DNA of 16,198 nt from assembly GCA_003647095.1 (NCBI GenBank), contig QMME01000053.1:1-16198 (forward strand), given 5' to 3'. Of this stretch, positions 1-7,336 are shown piece after piece (position 1 is the first letter of the stretch; each line of letters opens with the position of its first letter). The DNA is from Deltaproteobacteria bacterium (GTDB lineage: Bacteria > Myxococcota > B64-G9). The notes below the pieces were generated by a model. The model saw only the letters and a list, made by a program, of their open reading frames with translations. It was not told the origin of the DNA and did not search any database. A program made the translations under genes and the position numbers.

Positions 1-2
1 CG

Positions 3-532
3 CTGGCGCTGCTCGACCGCCACCGGCACTTCTTCTTCGCCGACGTCGGCACCGGCTCGGGCTGCCTGGCCGCCGCCCTGGCCGTGGAGTTTCCCCGCTG
101 CCACGGCCTGGCCTGCGACAGCAGCGCCGCGGCGCTCGAGGTGGCCGCGGCCAACCTGCGCCGACTGGAGCTTTCCGGGCGGGTGGAGTGCGCCCGGGGC
201 GACCTGCTCGATCCCCTGCCCGCCGGCCGCTGCGGGCTGATAGTGTGCAACCCGCCCTACATTCCCACCGCCGAGCTGGAGCGCCTGGGCCGCGAGGTGC
301 GCATCCACGAGCCGCGGCCGGCCCTCGACGGCGGAGCGGACGGCCTGGCGGTGATTCGCCGGCTGGTGGGCGCGGCCCCGCGCCGGCTTGCGCCCGGCGG
401 CTGGCTGCTGTGCGAGGTGGGGCCGGGACAGGCCGGGCCGGTGGCCGGGCTGTGCCGGGAGGCGGGATTTTCGGAGACCGAGCTGTTCGCCGACCTGGGT
501 GATACGCCGCGGGTGGTGGCGGCGAGGATGTC

Positions 533-548
<16 letters not shown>
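3..548 (+). CDS. prmC: PrmC/HemK, protein-(glutamine-N5) methyltransferase of release factors (5' end missing)
   Basis: C-terminal 181 residues of a class I SAM-dependent methyltransferase whose start lies left of the window. The first visible frame reads straight into the SAM-binding motif DVGTGSG (fragment residues 14-20). The family signature NPPY, which holds the target glutamine amide, follows at residues 83-86 (bases 249-260). PrmC methylates the glutamine of the GGQ motif in release factors RF1 and RF2 and so tunes translation termination. The NPPY motif followed by IPTAEL is typical of PrmC rather than of DNA methyltransferases, which favours prmC over a generic methylase. The stop codon lies inside murA (16-base overlap), so the two genes are probably co-transcribed and translationally coupled. 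An ATG-free internal GTG at 84 is not the true start, because the SAM motif lies upstream of it. Confidence 0.93.
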
Positions 549-1807
<1,259 letters not shown>

Positions 1808-1816
1808 GGAGAGCGG

Positions 1817-2218
1817 TTACGGCTGCAGTATCTTCAGGCCCCGGAACCAACGCCGGTAGAACCCCCGATCGCGGGTGAGTAGCCGATCGGCGCACTCCAG
1901 GGCATGGGTCGCCACCAGGAAATCGGGTACCAGGTGTTCGCGCTTGCCTCCCCGCCGACGGTAGCGGTGCCAGGCCTCGCCCGCCCGCAGAGCCGCCGCG
2001 GCCGGGGTGGGCAGGTACTCGACGGAGATGGTCTCCAGGGTCCGGAGCAGCTTGCCGCCGCTCGGGAAGCACGGACGGAGTTCCGCCAGCACCACGTCGC
2101 AGATCACCAGTTTGCCCTCGCGCAGGGCCCGTCGCAGCAGCTTCCTGGAGCCCTCCAAGTGGACCGGGTCGGCGGCGAAGACATCGAGCAGGATCGAGGT
2201 GTCGACGGCGCTTATCAT
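1817..2218 (-). CDS. vapC: PIN-domain toxin ribonuclease, VapC family
   Basis: A 133-residue PIN-domain protein, the usual size for VapC toxins. These act as Mg-dependent endoribonucleases, often on tRNA or rRNA, and are held inactive by their partner. The acidic metal-site residues are visible in order: Asp6 in AVDTSILLD, Glu46 in DVVLAELRP, Asp99 in LVPDFLVATHAL and Asp117 in LLTRDRGFY. All four are intact, so the nuclease is predicted to be active. The start ATG overlaps the antitoxin stop (ATGA), as expected for a translationally coupled toxin-antitoxin operon. The stop is a TAA nine bases from the end of murA on the other strand. The RNA target cannot be read from the sequence. Confidence 0.92.
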   Translation of the reverse strand: MISAVDTSILLDVFAADPVHLEGSRKLLRRALREGKLVICDVVLAELRPCFPSGGKLLRTLETISVEYLPTPAAAALRAGEAWHRYRRRGGKREHLVPDFLVATHALECADRLLTRDRGFYRRWFRGLKILQP

Positions 2219-2448
2219 TCCACCGGCCCGCGGCTGAGGTAAAGGTACCGGTCCACCGGCATCTCCAGTTCCACGATGCCGGTGACCTGTTCCAGGGGAT
2301 CCTCCGGGCCGGAGCCTTTGCGGACCAGCAGGACTCCACCGCGCAGCTTGAACTCGATGATGCTGCCGGCCTTCAATCCCAGCCGGTCACGGATGGGCTT
2401 GGGAATGGTCACCTGTCCCTTCTCGGATACGGCGGATTTCAGGGTCAC
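2215..2448 (-). CDS. vapB: AbrB/MazE-type (SpoVT-AbrB fold) antitoxin, VapB family
   Basis: A 77-residue antitoxin. It begins with the swapped-hairpin AbrB DNA-binding domain (SEKGQVTIPKPIRDRLGLKAG, residues 8 to 28) and continues into an acidic and aromatic C-terminal tail that would wrap the PIN toxin. I chose a GTG start (complement of 2446-2448) because a perfect AAGGAG lies six bases upstream (complement of 2455-2460), and because the longer ATG reading from 2508 would run through the promoter. Its stop overlaps the toxin ATG by the shared ATGA. Antitoxins of this type repress their own operon by binding palindromes in the promoter, and a matching palindrome is present upstream. The symbol is by family only; there is no specific ortholog claim. 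Confidence 0.88.
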   Translation of the reverse strand: MTLKSAVSEKGQVTIPKPIRDRLGLKAGSIIEFKLRGGVLLVRKGSGPEDPLEQVTGIVELEMPVDRYLYLSRGPVE

Positions 2449-2472
2449 GGGATTCTCCTTGCCTTTACTTTC

Positions 2473-2501
2473 ATGGTAGGAATTCTTACTGATGATGTCA
2501 A
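2473..2501 (-). promoter_or_regulatory. Sigma-70-type promoter with internal palindrome, toxin-antitoxin operon
   Basis: Reading the minus strand, a perfect -35 box TTGACA (2501-2496) is followed after exactly 17 bases by TACCAT (2478-2473, four of six to consensus). Transcription would begin near 2466, giving a leader of about 18 bases with the AAGGAG site before the GTG start. The near-perfect palindrome GTAGGAATTCTTAC (plus-strand 2476-2489, one mismatched pair) lies mostly in the spacer and overlaps the -10 box. This is a natural place for the AbrB-type antitoxin to bind and shut the promoter. Box matches are seen directly; the autoregulation is inferred from the family. Confidence 0.7.
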
Positions 2502-2528
2502 GCGGCATGGAGCTGGAGGGCGGGGGGA

Positions 2529-2885
2529 TCAGCCCGGCCCGCCCGACTCCATCAGCACCTTCTTGATGTGCTCGGCCAGCACCTGGGAGCCGTCGCCTTC
2601 CATGCGCACGATACGCAGCTCGCTGCCTCCCTGGGGGTGCTCGATGCCCCGGGCGGAGGCCTGCTCGGCGTCGAGCAGGCGGCGCATCTCGGTGTGCGCC
2701 ACCACGGCTTTTCCCCCCACCGACAGCCTCGCCAGCACCGGGGTGCCGGGCTCGATCTCCAGCTCGGCGGGGACGAAGATGCCGGCGGGACTGACGAAGA
2801 CGGTCTCGAAGCGGCGGGTCGCCCGGGGCAACTCGAACTTGGCTCCCTCGTCCAGCCGCGTCCAGCGTTCGCGCGCGAAGGCCAT
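2529..2885 (-). CDS. Small PilZ-like domain protein
   Basis: A 118-residue protein. The start ATG (2885-2883) has an AAGGAAG ribosome site a few bases upstream; the longer open frame to 3194 would run into the neighbouring gene and is not used. Residues 28-60 (TVFVSPAGIFVPAELEIEPGT and on) follow the pattern of the PilZ strand that normally carries (D/N)xSxxGxF, followed by a PGTxVxxRL strand. PilZ domains bind cyclic di-GMP and control motility or polysaccharide output. Here the aspartate of DxSxxG is replaced (FVSPAG) and the only RxxxR-like element (RATRR, about residues 22-26) sits too close to it, so nucleotide binding is doubtful. The gene lies 76 bases downstream of the acyl-CoA synthetase on the same strand and may be co-transcribed with it. 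The family assignment is tentative. Confidence 0.5.
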   Translation of the reverse strand: MAFARERWTRLDEGAKFELPRATRRFETVFVSPAGIFVPAELEIEPGTPVLARLSVGGKAVVAHTEMRRLLDAEQASARGIEHPQGGSELRIVRMEGDGSQVLAEHIKKVLMESGGPG

Positions 2886-2961
2886 GGATTGCTTCCTTTC
2901 CCTGCCCCGAGGGTAGCGCCGCCCGGCGCCTCCGGTCAAGAAACCGGGCAGCCGGCGCAAT

Positions 2962-5103
2962 TCACACCTGAGTGGCGCTATTGGCTCCGGCGCCGCGAAA
3001 ACGATCCTCGTCTCTTTCCGCCGGGCCCAGCACCACCCGGGCGTCGACGGCCACCGCCCCCTGGCCCTGGTGCAGCACCAGCAGCGGGTTGACGTCCAGC
3101 TCGGCGATCTCCGGGCAGGCCGCCGCCAGCTCGGCCACCTGCCGCACGCACTCGCGCAGGGCCTCGAGGTCACGGGGCTTGCGGCCCCGGGCACCTTCCA
3201 GCAGGGGCAGCACCCGCAGCCGCCCCAGCATGTCGTCGAGATCGCCGTCGCCGAGGGGAACCACCTTCAGGGCCACGTCCCGCAGCACCTCCACGAAGAT
3301 GCCCCCGGCCCCGGCCAGCACCGTGGGCCCGAAGGTGGGGTCGCGCTTGGCGCCGATGATCATCTCCGTTCCCCCGCTGACCATCCGCTGCACCAGCACC
3401 CGCGGCGGGTTGCGTACCCCCGCCTCCCGCGCCGCCTGCTGCAGGCGCTCGAAGCCGCGCCGTACCCAGTCCGCGCCTTCCACCCCCACCAGCACCCCGC
3501 CCACGTCGGTCTTGTGCGAGATTTCCGGGGCGATGAGCTTCAGCGCCACCGGGCTGCCGAACTCCTGCGCGGCCGCGGCCGCCTGCGCGGCCGAGTCGGC
3601 CACCGCCCAGGCGGCCACCGGCAATCCGGCCGCGCGCAGGATCTCCAGCCCCTCGTCCAGCAGCACCGGCCGCTTCTCGGCCCGGCAGCGCTCGACGATG
3701 GTGCGGATGGCGGCGAGGTCGATCCCGCTGGCGTCGGCCCGGGGCTCGGGCAACTGCTGGTGCCGGTAATCGCGCAACAGGGCCAGGGCCCGCACCGCGT
3801 CCTCGGGAGTGGTGAACACCGGATGCGGCAGGGTGCGGCGCAGCAGCGACATCTCCTCGGAATCGGTGAACACGCAGGTGGCCACCGGCTTGCCCTGGCG
3901 GAAGGAGTGCTCCTCGAGCCGGCGCAGAAAGGCCCGCGAGTCCTCGCGCTCCACCGCCGAGACGTAGGTGTGCAGGAAGATCATGCCGTCCACCTGGGGC
4001 AGCCCGAGCGTCCGCTCGACGATGCGGTCGTAGACGTCGTAGTCGAACAGGTCGCCCAGGTCCAGCGGGTTGGTCAGCCGGATCACCTGGGCGCGGAAGT
4101 GCTGCTCGATGGCGCGCAGGAAATCCTCGGGAAAACGCACCAGCGAAAAGCCGTACTGCTCGCAGGCATCGGCGGCGATGACGGCGTGGCCGCCCGAGCG
4201 CGACAGTACCGCCACCTGCTTGCCCCGCAACGGCGGCAGCGGCAGCACCTTGAGGAAGTTGAGCAGGGTGTTGGCGGTGGAGAAGCGGGCGATACCCACC
4301 TGCTCGAGCGCCGCCGAGACCACGGCGTCGTCGCCGGACAGCGCCGCCGTGTGCGACTGGGCGATCTCCTGGGCCAGGGTGCCGGTGTTGGACTTGTGCA
4401 GCAGGATGGGCTTGTCGGTGGAACGGGCGATGCGCATCAGGCGCCGGCCGTCGGAGATGCTCTCCAGGTACAGGCAGATGATGCGCGTCTGCTCGTCGGC
4501 CACCAGGAACTCCAGCAGGTCGCACTCGTCGACATCGAGCTTGTTGCCGATGGAGGCGAAGCGGGCCAGCCCCAGGTTTTCCGAGGCCAGCATGTTCAGG
4601 TAGTCCAGCCCCACCCCGCCCGACTGGGTGACGATGGAGATGCCGCCCCGGGCGAAGACGTTCTTCAGTACGGGGAAGGGTACGGCCAGGCCGTTGCCGC
4701 GGTTTATCACCCCGATGCAGTTGGGGCCGATGAAACGCATCCCGTGGCGCCGGGCCGCCTCCAGCAGGCGCTGCTCGGCCTGCCGGCCCTCCGGGCCCAG
4801 CTCGGAGAAGCCGGCCGACTCGATGATGGCCCGGCGGATGCCCTTGTGGCCGCACTCGTCGATGATGTCGGGCACGTGGCGGGCCGGTACCAGGATGACG
4901 GCCAGGTCGACCTGGTCGGGGATGTCGGAGACCGACTTGTAGATGCGCCGGCCGAAGGCCCGGCCGCCGCGCGGGCCCACCAGGTAGACGATACCGTCGA
5001 AATCGAACTCCTGCAGGTTCATGGCGATCCGTCGGCCCAGGTTCTCGGGCGCCTCGCTCACTCCCACCACGGCCACGCTCTGCGGTTCGAAGAAGCCTCT
5101 CAC
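2962..5103 (-). CDS. NDP-forming acyl-/acetyl-CoA synthetase, fused alpha-beta subunits
   Basis: A 713-residue fusion. An N-terminal CoA-binding Rossmann domain (about 1-140, FEPQSVAVVGVSE) is followed by succinyl-CoA-ligase-like domains (about 150-450) and a C-terminal ATP-grasp domain (about 480-700, VALKLIAPEISHKTDVGGV). The phospho-histidine expected in the alpha part is present at His251 in QSHTAALSGDD, and the SGGVG turn is at 161-165. Such enzymes interconvert an acyl-CoA plus ADP and phosphate with the free acid, ATP and CoA. The length and the absence of an acetyltransferase domain argue against the Pat protein-acetylase subtype. Substrate is unknown. The GTG start follows an excellent AAGGAGGT six bases upstream; an upstream in-frame GTG would overlap that site. 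The last dozen codons (EDRFRGAGANSATQV) are made of a dispersed repeat also found downstream of mglA. Confidence 0.9.
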   Translation of the reverse strand: MRGFFEPQSVAVVGVSEAPENLGRRIAMNLQEFDFDGIVYLVGPRGGRAFGRRIYKSVSDIPDQVDLAVILVPARHVPDIIDECGHKGIRRAIIESAGFSELGPEGRQAEQRLLEAARRHGMRFIGPNCIGVINRGNGLAVPFPVLKNVFARGGISIVTQSGGVGLDYLNMLASENLGLARFASIGNKLDVDECDLLEFLVADEQTRIICLYLESISDGRRLMRIARSTDKPILLHKSNTGTLAQEIAQSHTAALSGDDAVVSAALEQVGIARFSTANTLLNFLKVLPLPPLRGKQVAVLSRSGGHAVIAADACEQYGFSLVRFPEDFLRAIEQHFRAQVIRLTNPLDLGDLFDYDVYDRIVERTLGLPQVDGMIFLHTYVSAVEREDSRAFLRRLEEHSFRQGKPVATCVFTDSEEMSLLRRTLPHPVFTTPEDAVRALALLRDYRHQQLPEPRADASGIDLAAIRTIVERCRAEKRPVLLDEGLEILRAAGLPVAAWAVADSAAQAAAAAQEFGSPVALKLIAPEISHKTDVGGVLVGVEGADWVRRGFERLQQAAREAGVRNPPRVLVQRMVSGGTEMIIGAKRDPTFGPTVLAGAGGIFVEVLRDVALKVVPLGDGDLDDMLGRLRVLPLLEGARGRKPRDLEALRECVRQVAELAAACPEIAELDVNPLLVLHQGQGAVAVDARVVLGPAERDEDRFRGAGANSATQV
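2983..3010 (+). repeat. Degenerate third copy of the dispersed repeat, inside the synthetase 3' end
   Basis: The stretch GGCTCCGGCGCCGCGAAAACG followed by ATCCTCG matches the right half of the exact repeats at 6978-7023 and 7104-7149 with three substitutions, in the same orientation. It is read on the minus strand as the closing EDRFRGA codons of the acyl-CoA synthetase. The other two copies read EDRFRGADAEIAAG in the same minus-strand frame. The match is seen directly. Movement into the gene end is inferred. Confidence 0.65.
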
Positions 5104-5127
5104 CGGCACACCTCCTTGGCAGGGCAC

Positions 5128-5156
5128 AATGTAACCCGGTACCGGCCCGACGACAA
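5128..5156 (-). promoter_or_regulatory. Candidate promoter of the acyl-CoA synthetase gene
   Basis: On the minus strand TTGTCG (5156-5151) and TACATT (5133-5128) are 17 bases apart, each four of six to the sigma-70 consensus. They would start transcription near 5121, just ahead of the AAGGAGGT ribosome site. The spacer holds the perfect 10-base palindrome CCGGTACCGG (5136-5145), a possible operator. The rest of the 123-base divergent gap to queF shows no convincing plus-strand promoter. Confidence 0.4.
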
Positions 5157-5226
5157 TAGCAACCCGGTGCGGTCTGCGCGCAGGAAAACGTTGCCTGGCG
5201 CCGCCGCTGGGGGCACAATCGCCGGC

Positions 5227-5739
5227 ATGGCCGGAAACAAGAAGACGGAAAAGAGGACGGCGAAAAAGACCGGGAAAAAAACCGGCGGGAAGCAGGCCGG
5301 CAGCCGGCAGGCGCAGGCCCGGCGCTACCGCGCCCTGGAGCGCCAGGTGCGCCTGGAGATGAAACGGCCGGAAGACGTCGTCAGGCCCGGGTTGCTGCTG
5401 ACCTTTCCCTACCGGCATCCGCGGCAACCGGCCGAGATCGTCATCGACACCGAGGAGTTTTCCGCCCTCTGCCCCTGGACGGGGCTGCCCGACTACGGTC
5501 ACCTGACCATCCGCTACCTGCCCGGGACGCGGTGCCTGGAACTCAAGTCGCTGAAGTACTACCTGCTGGGATACCGTTCCGCCGGCATCGTCCAGGAGCA
5601 CGCCGCCGCGCGCATCCTCGAAGACCTGGTGGCCGCGGTGCGGCCCCGCGAGATGGAGGTGGAGCTGGATTACCGGCCGCGGGGGGGATTGCATACCGTG
5701 GTGCGGGCAGGATATCCACCGCCGGGGGGTAAAGCTTGA
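5227..5739 (+). CDS. queF: QueF-family NADPH-dependent preQ0 reductase (7-cyano-7-deazaguanine reductase)
   Basis: A 170-residue protein of the T-fold, unimodular QueF type. QueF reduces the nitrile of preQ0 to preQ1 in queuosine tRNA modification. The catalytic cysteine that forms the thioimide is Cys82 in CPWTGLPDYG, with the partner Asp89. The substrate-binding glutamate is in LELKSLKYY (Glu105), and Glu124 follows in GIVQEH. The usual FHE of the Bacillus enzyme is VQE here, so the histidine before the glutamate is a glutamine; I recall similar QEH/YEH forms in other QueF members, so this need not mean inactivity. Residues 1-45 are an unusual Lys/Arg-rich extension (AKKTGKKTGGKQAG); the core alone would have the normal length. 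The ribosome site of the ATG is weak, so a later start such as Met45 is possible. No other queuosine gene is in the window. Confidence 0.88.
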   Translation: MAGNKKTEKRTAKKTGKKTGGKQAGSRQAQARRYRALERQVRLEMKRPEDVVRPGLLLTFPYRHPRQPAEIVIDTEEFSALCPWTGLPDYGHLTIRYLPGTRCLELKSLKYYLLGYRSAGIVQEHAAARILEDLVAAVRPREMEVELDYRPRGGLHTVVRAGYPPPGGKA

Positions 5740-5765
5740 GAGCTGCGGCCGGGGATGCGTATAGT
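5736..5765 (+). promoter_or_regulatory. Sigma-70-type promoter of mglBA
   Basis: TTGAGA (5736-5741) and TATAGT (5760-5765) each match five of six consensus bases with an 18-base spacer. The -35 box contains the TGA stop of queF, so the promoter starts inside the previous gene. The predicted start near 5772 yields a leader of about 110 bases before the mglB ATG. The match is seen directly; activity is inferred. Confidence 0.6.
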
Positions 5766-5774
5766 CTGCCGCTG

Positions 5775-5877
5775 CCGGATTCCGAGGAGTCTTTTTTGAT
5801 GGGTTTTCGGTCGGACGTGTCGTCGTAGAGGAATCCGGAGGGCGGCCGAAAAGAACAGGCATCAGGCGCCTGGAGGG
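5775..5877 (+). promoter_or_regulatory. Structured 5' leader of mglBA: two interleaved inverted repeats and a palindrome at the ribosome site
   Basis: Arm a CCGGATTCC (5775-5783) is perfectly complementary to a' GGAATCCGG (5830-5838). Arm b TTTTCGGTCG (5804-5813) pairs with b' CGGCCGAAAA (5843-5852) over ten pairs, one of them G-U. The order a-b-a'-b' is that of an H-type pseudoknot, or of two mutually exclusive hairpins. A perfect 10-base palindrome CAGGCGCCTG (5863-5872) then abuts the GGAGGG ribosome site (5872-5877). No known riboswitch class was recognised. Alternatively the pairs could be protein-binding sites on DNA. Confidence 0.5.
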
Positions 5878-5881
5878 TTGC

Positions 5882-6364
5882 ATGGTCACTCCCCAGTTCG
5901 TCATGTACGAGGAAGAGTACCAGCGTATCGCCGCGGTGTGTGAACGACTGTGTCGCGATGCCAATGCCAACGTGGTTTTCCTGGTGGACAAGAACGGACA
6001 GCTGTTGGCCTCGGCCGGTCAGACGGACAACCTCGACACCACCTCGCTGGCCTCGCTAACCGCGGGCAACATCGCCGCCACCGGGGGCCTGGCCAAGTTG
6101 ATTGGAGAAAAGGAATTCTCCATCCTCTTCCACGAGGGCGAGCGCGACAACCTGCACATTTCCATCGTCGGGGGACGGGTGATCCTGGTGGTGATCTTCG
6201 ACAGTCGTTCCAGCCTGGGGCTGGTGCGCCTGCGGGTGAAGCGGGCCAGTGGAGAGCTGGAAGCCATCCTGGAGGCACTCACCCAGAAGATCCAGGATCC
6301 CGCCGCCGGTTCTCCGTTCGCCGAGATAACCGACGAAGACATCGATAACCTGTTCAACGACTAG
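5882..6364 (+). CDS. mglB: MglB, GTPase-activating protein of MglA (roadblock/LC7 fold)
   Basis: A 160-residue roadblock-fold protein very close to M. xanthus MglB as I recall it: VMYEEE near the start, DANANVVFLVDKNGQL at 26-41, DTTSLASLTAGNIAATGGLAKLIGE at about 52-76, RSSLGLVRLRVK, and the acidic tail SPFAEITDEDIDNLFND. MglB forms dimers at the lagging cell pole and speeds GTP hydrolysis by MglA; its C-terminal tail contacts MglA. The ATG has a GGAGGG ribosome site four bases upstream. mglA follows after 21 bases, the conserved mglBA order. A promoter and a structured leader precede it. Near-complete conservation including the tail suggests a working regulator rather than one of the many generic roadblock proteins. 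Confidence 0.96.
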   Translation: MVTPQFVMYEEEYQRIAAVCERLCRDANANVVFLVDKNGQLLASAGQTDNLDTTSLASLTAGNIAATGGLAKLIGEKEFSILFHEGERDNLHISIVGGRVILVVIFDSRSSLGLVRLRVKRASGELEAILEALTQKIQDPAAGSPFAEITDEDIDNLFND

Positions 6365-6385
6365 GCCGGTCGCGAGGGTCTTGCC

Positions 6386-6973
6386 ATGTCCTTCATCAAC
6401 TACTCATCACGGGAAATAAACTGCAAGATCGTCTATTATGGTCCGGGCTTGTGCGGCAAGACGACCAACCTGCAGTACATCTACGCCAAGACCAACCCCG
6501 AGGCCAAGGGCAAGATGATCTCCCTGGCCACAGAAACCGAACGCACCCTGTTTTTCGATTTCCTGCCCCTGAGCCTGGGTGAGATCCGTGGCTTCAAGAC
6601 CCGCTTCCACCTCTACACCGTGCCCGGGCAGGTTTTCTACGATGCCAGCCGCAAGCTCATTCTCAAGGGGGTCGACGGGGTGGTTTTCGTGGCCGACAGC
6701 CAGATCGAGCGCATGGAGGCCAACCTGGAGAGCATGGAGAACCTCCGCGTCAATCTGGCCGAGCAGGGCTACGATCTCAACAAGATCCCCTACGTCGTCC
6801 AGTACAACAAGCGCGACCTTCCCAATGCCGCCTCCATCGAGGAGTTGCACCGGCTCATCAATCCCGGAAACGTACCCGAGTTCCAGTCCATCGCCTCCAC
6901 CGGCTGGGGGGTGTTCGATACCCTGAAGGCGATTGCCAAGCTAGTACTCCAGGAATTGAAAAAAGGCCGTTGA
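6386..6973 (+). CDS. mglA: MglA, Ras-like small GTPase for gliding motility and polarity
   Basis: 195 residues, the same length as M. xanthus MglA. P-loop GPGLCGKTT is at 19-27 with Lys25-Thr26. Arg53-Thr54 lie in the switch I segment TERTLFFDF, and PGQVFYDASR is switch II with Gln82. NKRD (141-144) is the guanine specificity motif. Thr78 (TVPG) replaces the usual Asp of the DxxG motif, the hallmark of the MglA family. GTP-bound MglA marks the leading pole and recruits or activates the gliding machinery and type IV pili; MglB turns it off. The ATG is preceded by GAGGG, 21 bases after mglB. The final codons (CTCCAGGAATTGA) recur in inverted orientation at 7091-7103. Identification is secure. 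Confidence 0.98.
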   Translation: MSFINYSSREINCKIVYYGPGLCGKTTNLQYIYAKTNPEAKGKMISLATETERTLFFDFLPLSLGEIRGFKTRFHLYTVPGQVFYDASRKLILKGVDGVVFVADSQIERMEANLESMENLRVNLAEQGYDLNKIPYVVQYNKRDLPNAASIEELHRLINPGNVPEFQSIASTGWGVFDTLKAIAKLVLQELKKGR

Positions 6974-6977
6974 TTGT

Positions 6978-7023
6978 CCGCCCCGGCGGCGATCTCGGCG
7001 TCGGCGCCGCGAAAACGGTCCTC
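6978..7023 (+). repeat. 46-bp dispersed repeat, copy A
   Basis: Identical over 46 bases to copy B, which starts 126 bases downstream. It contains the small dyads CCGCC-CC-GGCGG and CGGCGCCG, and GCGGCG pairing with CGCCGC across its centre, then GAAAACGGTCCTC. On the minus strand it reads EDRFRGADAEIAAGA. No transposase, target-site duplication or CRISPR-like spacing accompanies it. REP/BIME-like element is the closest description. Confidence 0.85.
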
Positions 7024-7055
7024 GACGTGGATGGACCACGACTGCGGCCGTTTTC
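7011..7055 (+). terminator. Hairpin downstream of mglA, possible terminator
   Basis: GAAAACGGTC (7011-7020) pairs with GGCCGTTTTC (7046-7055), one G-U pair. After a small internal loop, CGTGG (7026-7030) pairs with CCACG (7036-7040) around loop ATGGA. The A-run and T-run flank the stem as in bidirectional terminators, with further T-rich bases (TTGCGCC) after it, but there is no free long T tract. It would end the mglBA transcript 40-80 bases after the stop. Confidence 0.4.
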
Positions 7056-7103
7056 TTGCGCCTCCTTGACCTCGCCGCCGCTGCGGACAATCAATTCCTG
7101 GAG

Positions 7104-7149
7104 CCGCCCCGGCGGCGATCTCGGCGTCGGCGCCGCGAAAACGGTCCTC
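7104..7149 (+). repeat. 46-bp dispersed repeat, copy B
   Basis: Exact second copy of the 46-base unit. It directly follows the inverted mglA-end block (7083-7103) and precedes a C/G-only run (7150-7170). The two copies frame 80 bases that contain half of the hairpin and a GC-rich stretch without coding features. Confidence 0.85.
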
Positions 7150-7336
7150 CCGTCCCCCCGCCGCCGCCGGCGATATCATTTAGGTGACCTGGATCACGGT
7201 CCTATCAGGCGGACTGGTATAGAAAAACTGTTTGACAGGAAGGCCCGGTTGGGTTAACGAATCAGGCAGAAATTCGCCCAGAGGTCCTCCGCCGGTGTCG
7301 GGTTCGACGTTGGCGGCGGCGATCCCGGGAGGGGTC
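7150..7336 (+). promoter_or_regulatory. Non-coding region before the TPR/TolQ cluster with a candidate -35 box
   Basis: Base composition changes from a CCGCCGCCGCCGG run to an AT-richer stretch (GATATCATTTAGGTGACCTGG, at about 7171-7191) with an odd-centred dyad AGGT-G-ACCT. A perfect TTGACA lies at 7232-7237, but the best -10 at the right distance (TTAACG 7254-7259 or TAACGA 7255-7260) is poor. TATAGA at 7218-7223 lacks a matching -35. A promoter for the downstream cluster probably lies here, perhaps for an alternative or activated sigma factor. Nothing else was recognised. Confidence 0.3.

Larger units (their letters stand above)
6947..7103. repeat. Inverted duplication of the mglA 3' end
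   Basis: CTCCAGGAATTGA (6947-6959, mglA codons) and TTGATTGTCCGC (6970-6981, across the mglA stop) both recur inverted in one continuous block, 7083-7103. In that block the two pieces are fused at a shared TTGA. The first arm therefore carries 14 extra bases bounded by TTGA direct repeats, or the second arm lost them by slippage. The matches are exact and visible. The cause (inversion, foldback or element insertion) is inferred. Confidence 0.75.

Noticed and set aside
2449..2508. ATG 2508 as antitoxin start
   Set aside because: The first 20 codons would cover the TTGACA/TACCAT promoter; GTG 2448 has a perfect ribosome site and starts at the AbrB domain.
2911..2961. Terminator between the synthetase and the PilZ-like gene
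   Set aside because: Small stems (GCGCC-GCCC-GGCGC; CCGGT-CAAGAA-ACCGG) exist but are short and lack a T tract on the relevant strand.
3070..5226. Plus-strand open frame running through the synthetase into queF
   Set aside because: Only the part from 5227 encodes a recognisable protein (QueF); the rest is antisense to the synthetase.
5104..5991. Upstream extension of the synthetase frame on the minus strand
   Set aside because: It would overlap queF and mglB; GTG 5103 has an ideal AAGGAGGT and starts at the conserved FEPQSVAVVG.
6978..7149. CRISPR array
   Set aside because: Only two exact copies at 126-base spacing, internal dyads, an 80-base interval and no cas genes.
6970..7257. Small plus-strand open frame over the repeats with RPGGDLGVGAAKTVL twice
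   Set aside because: Open only because the GC-rich repeat lacks stops; the minus strand is open too. No ribosome site or family was recognised.
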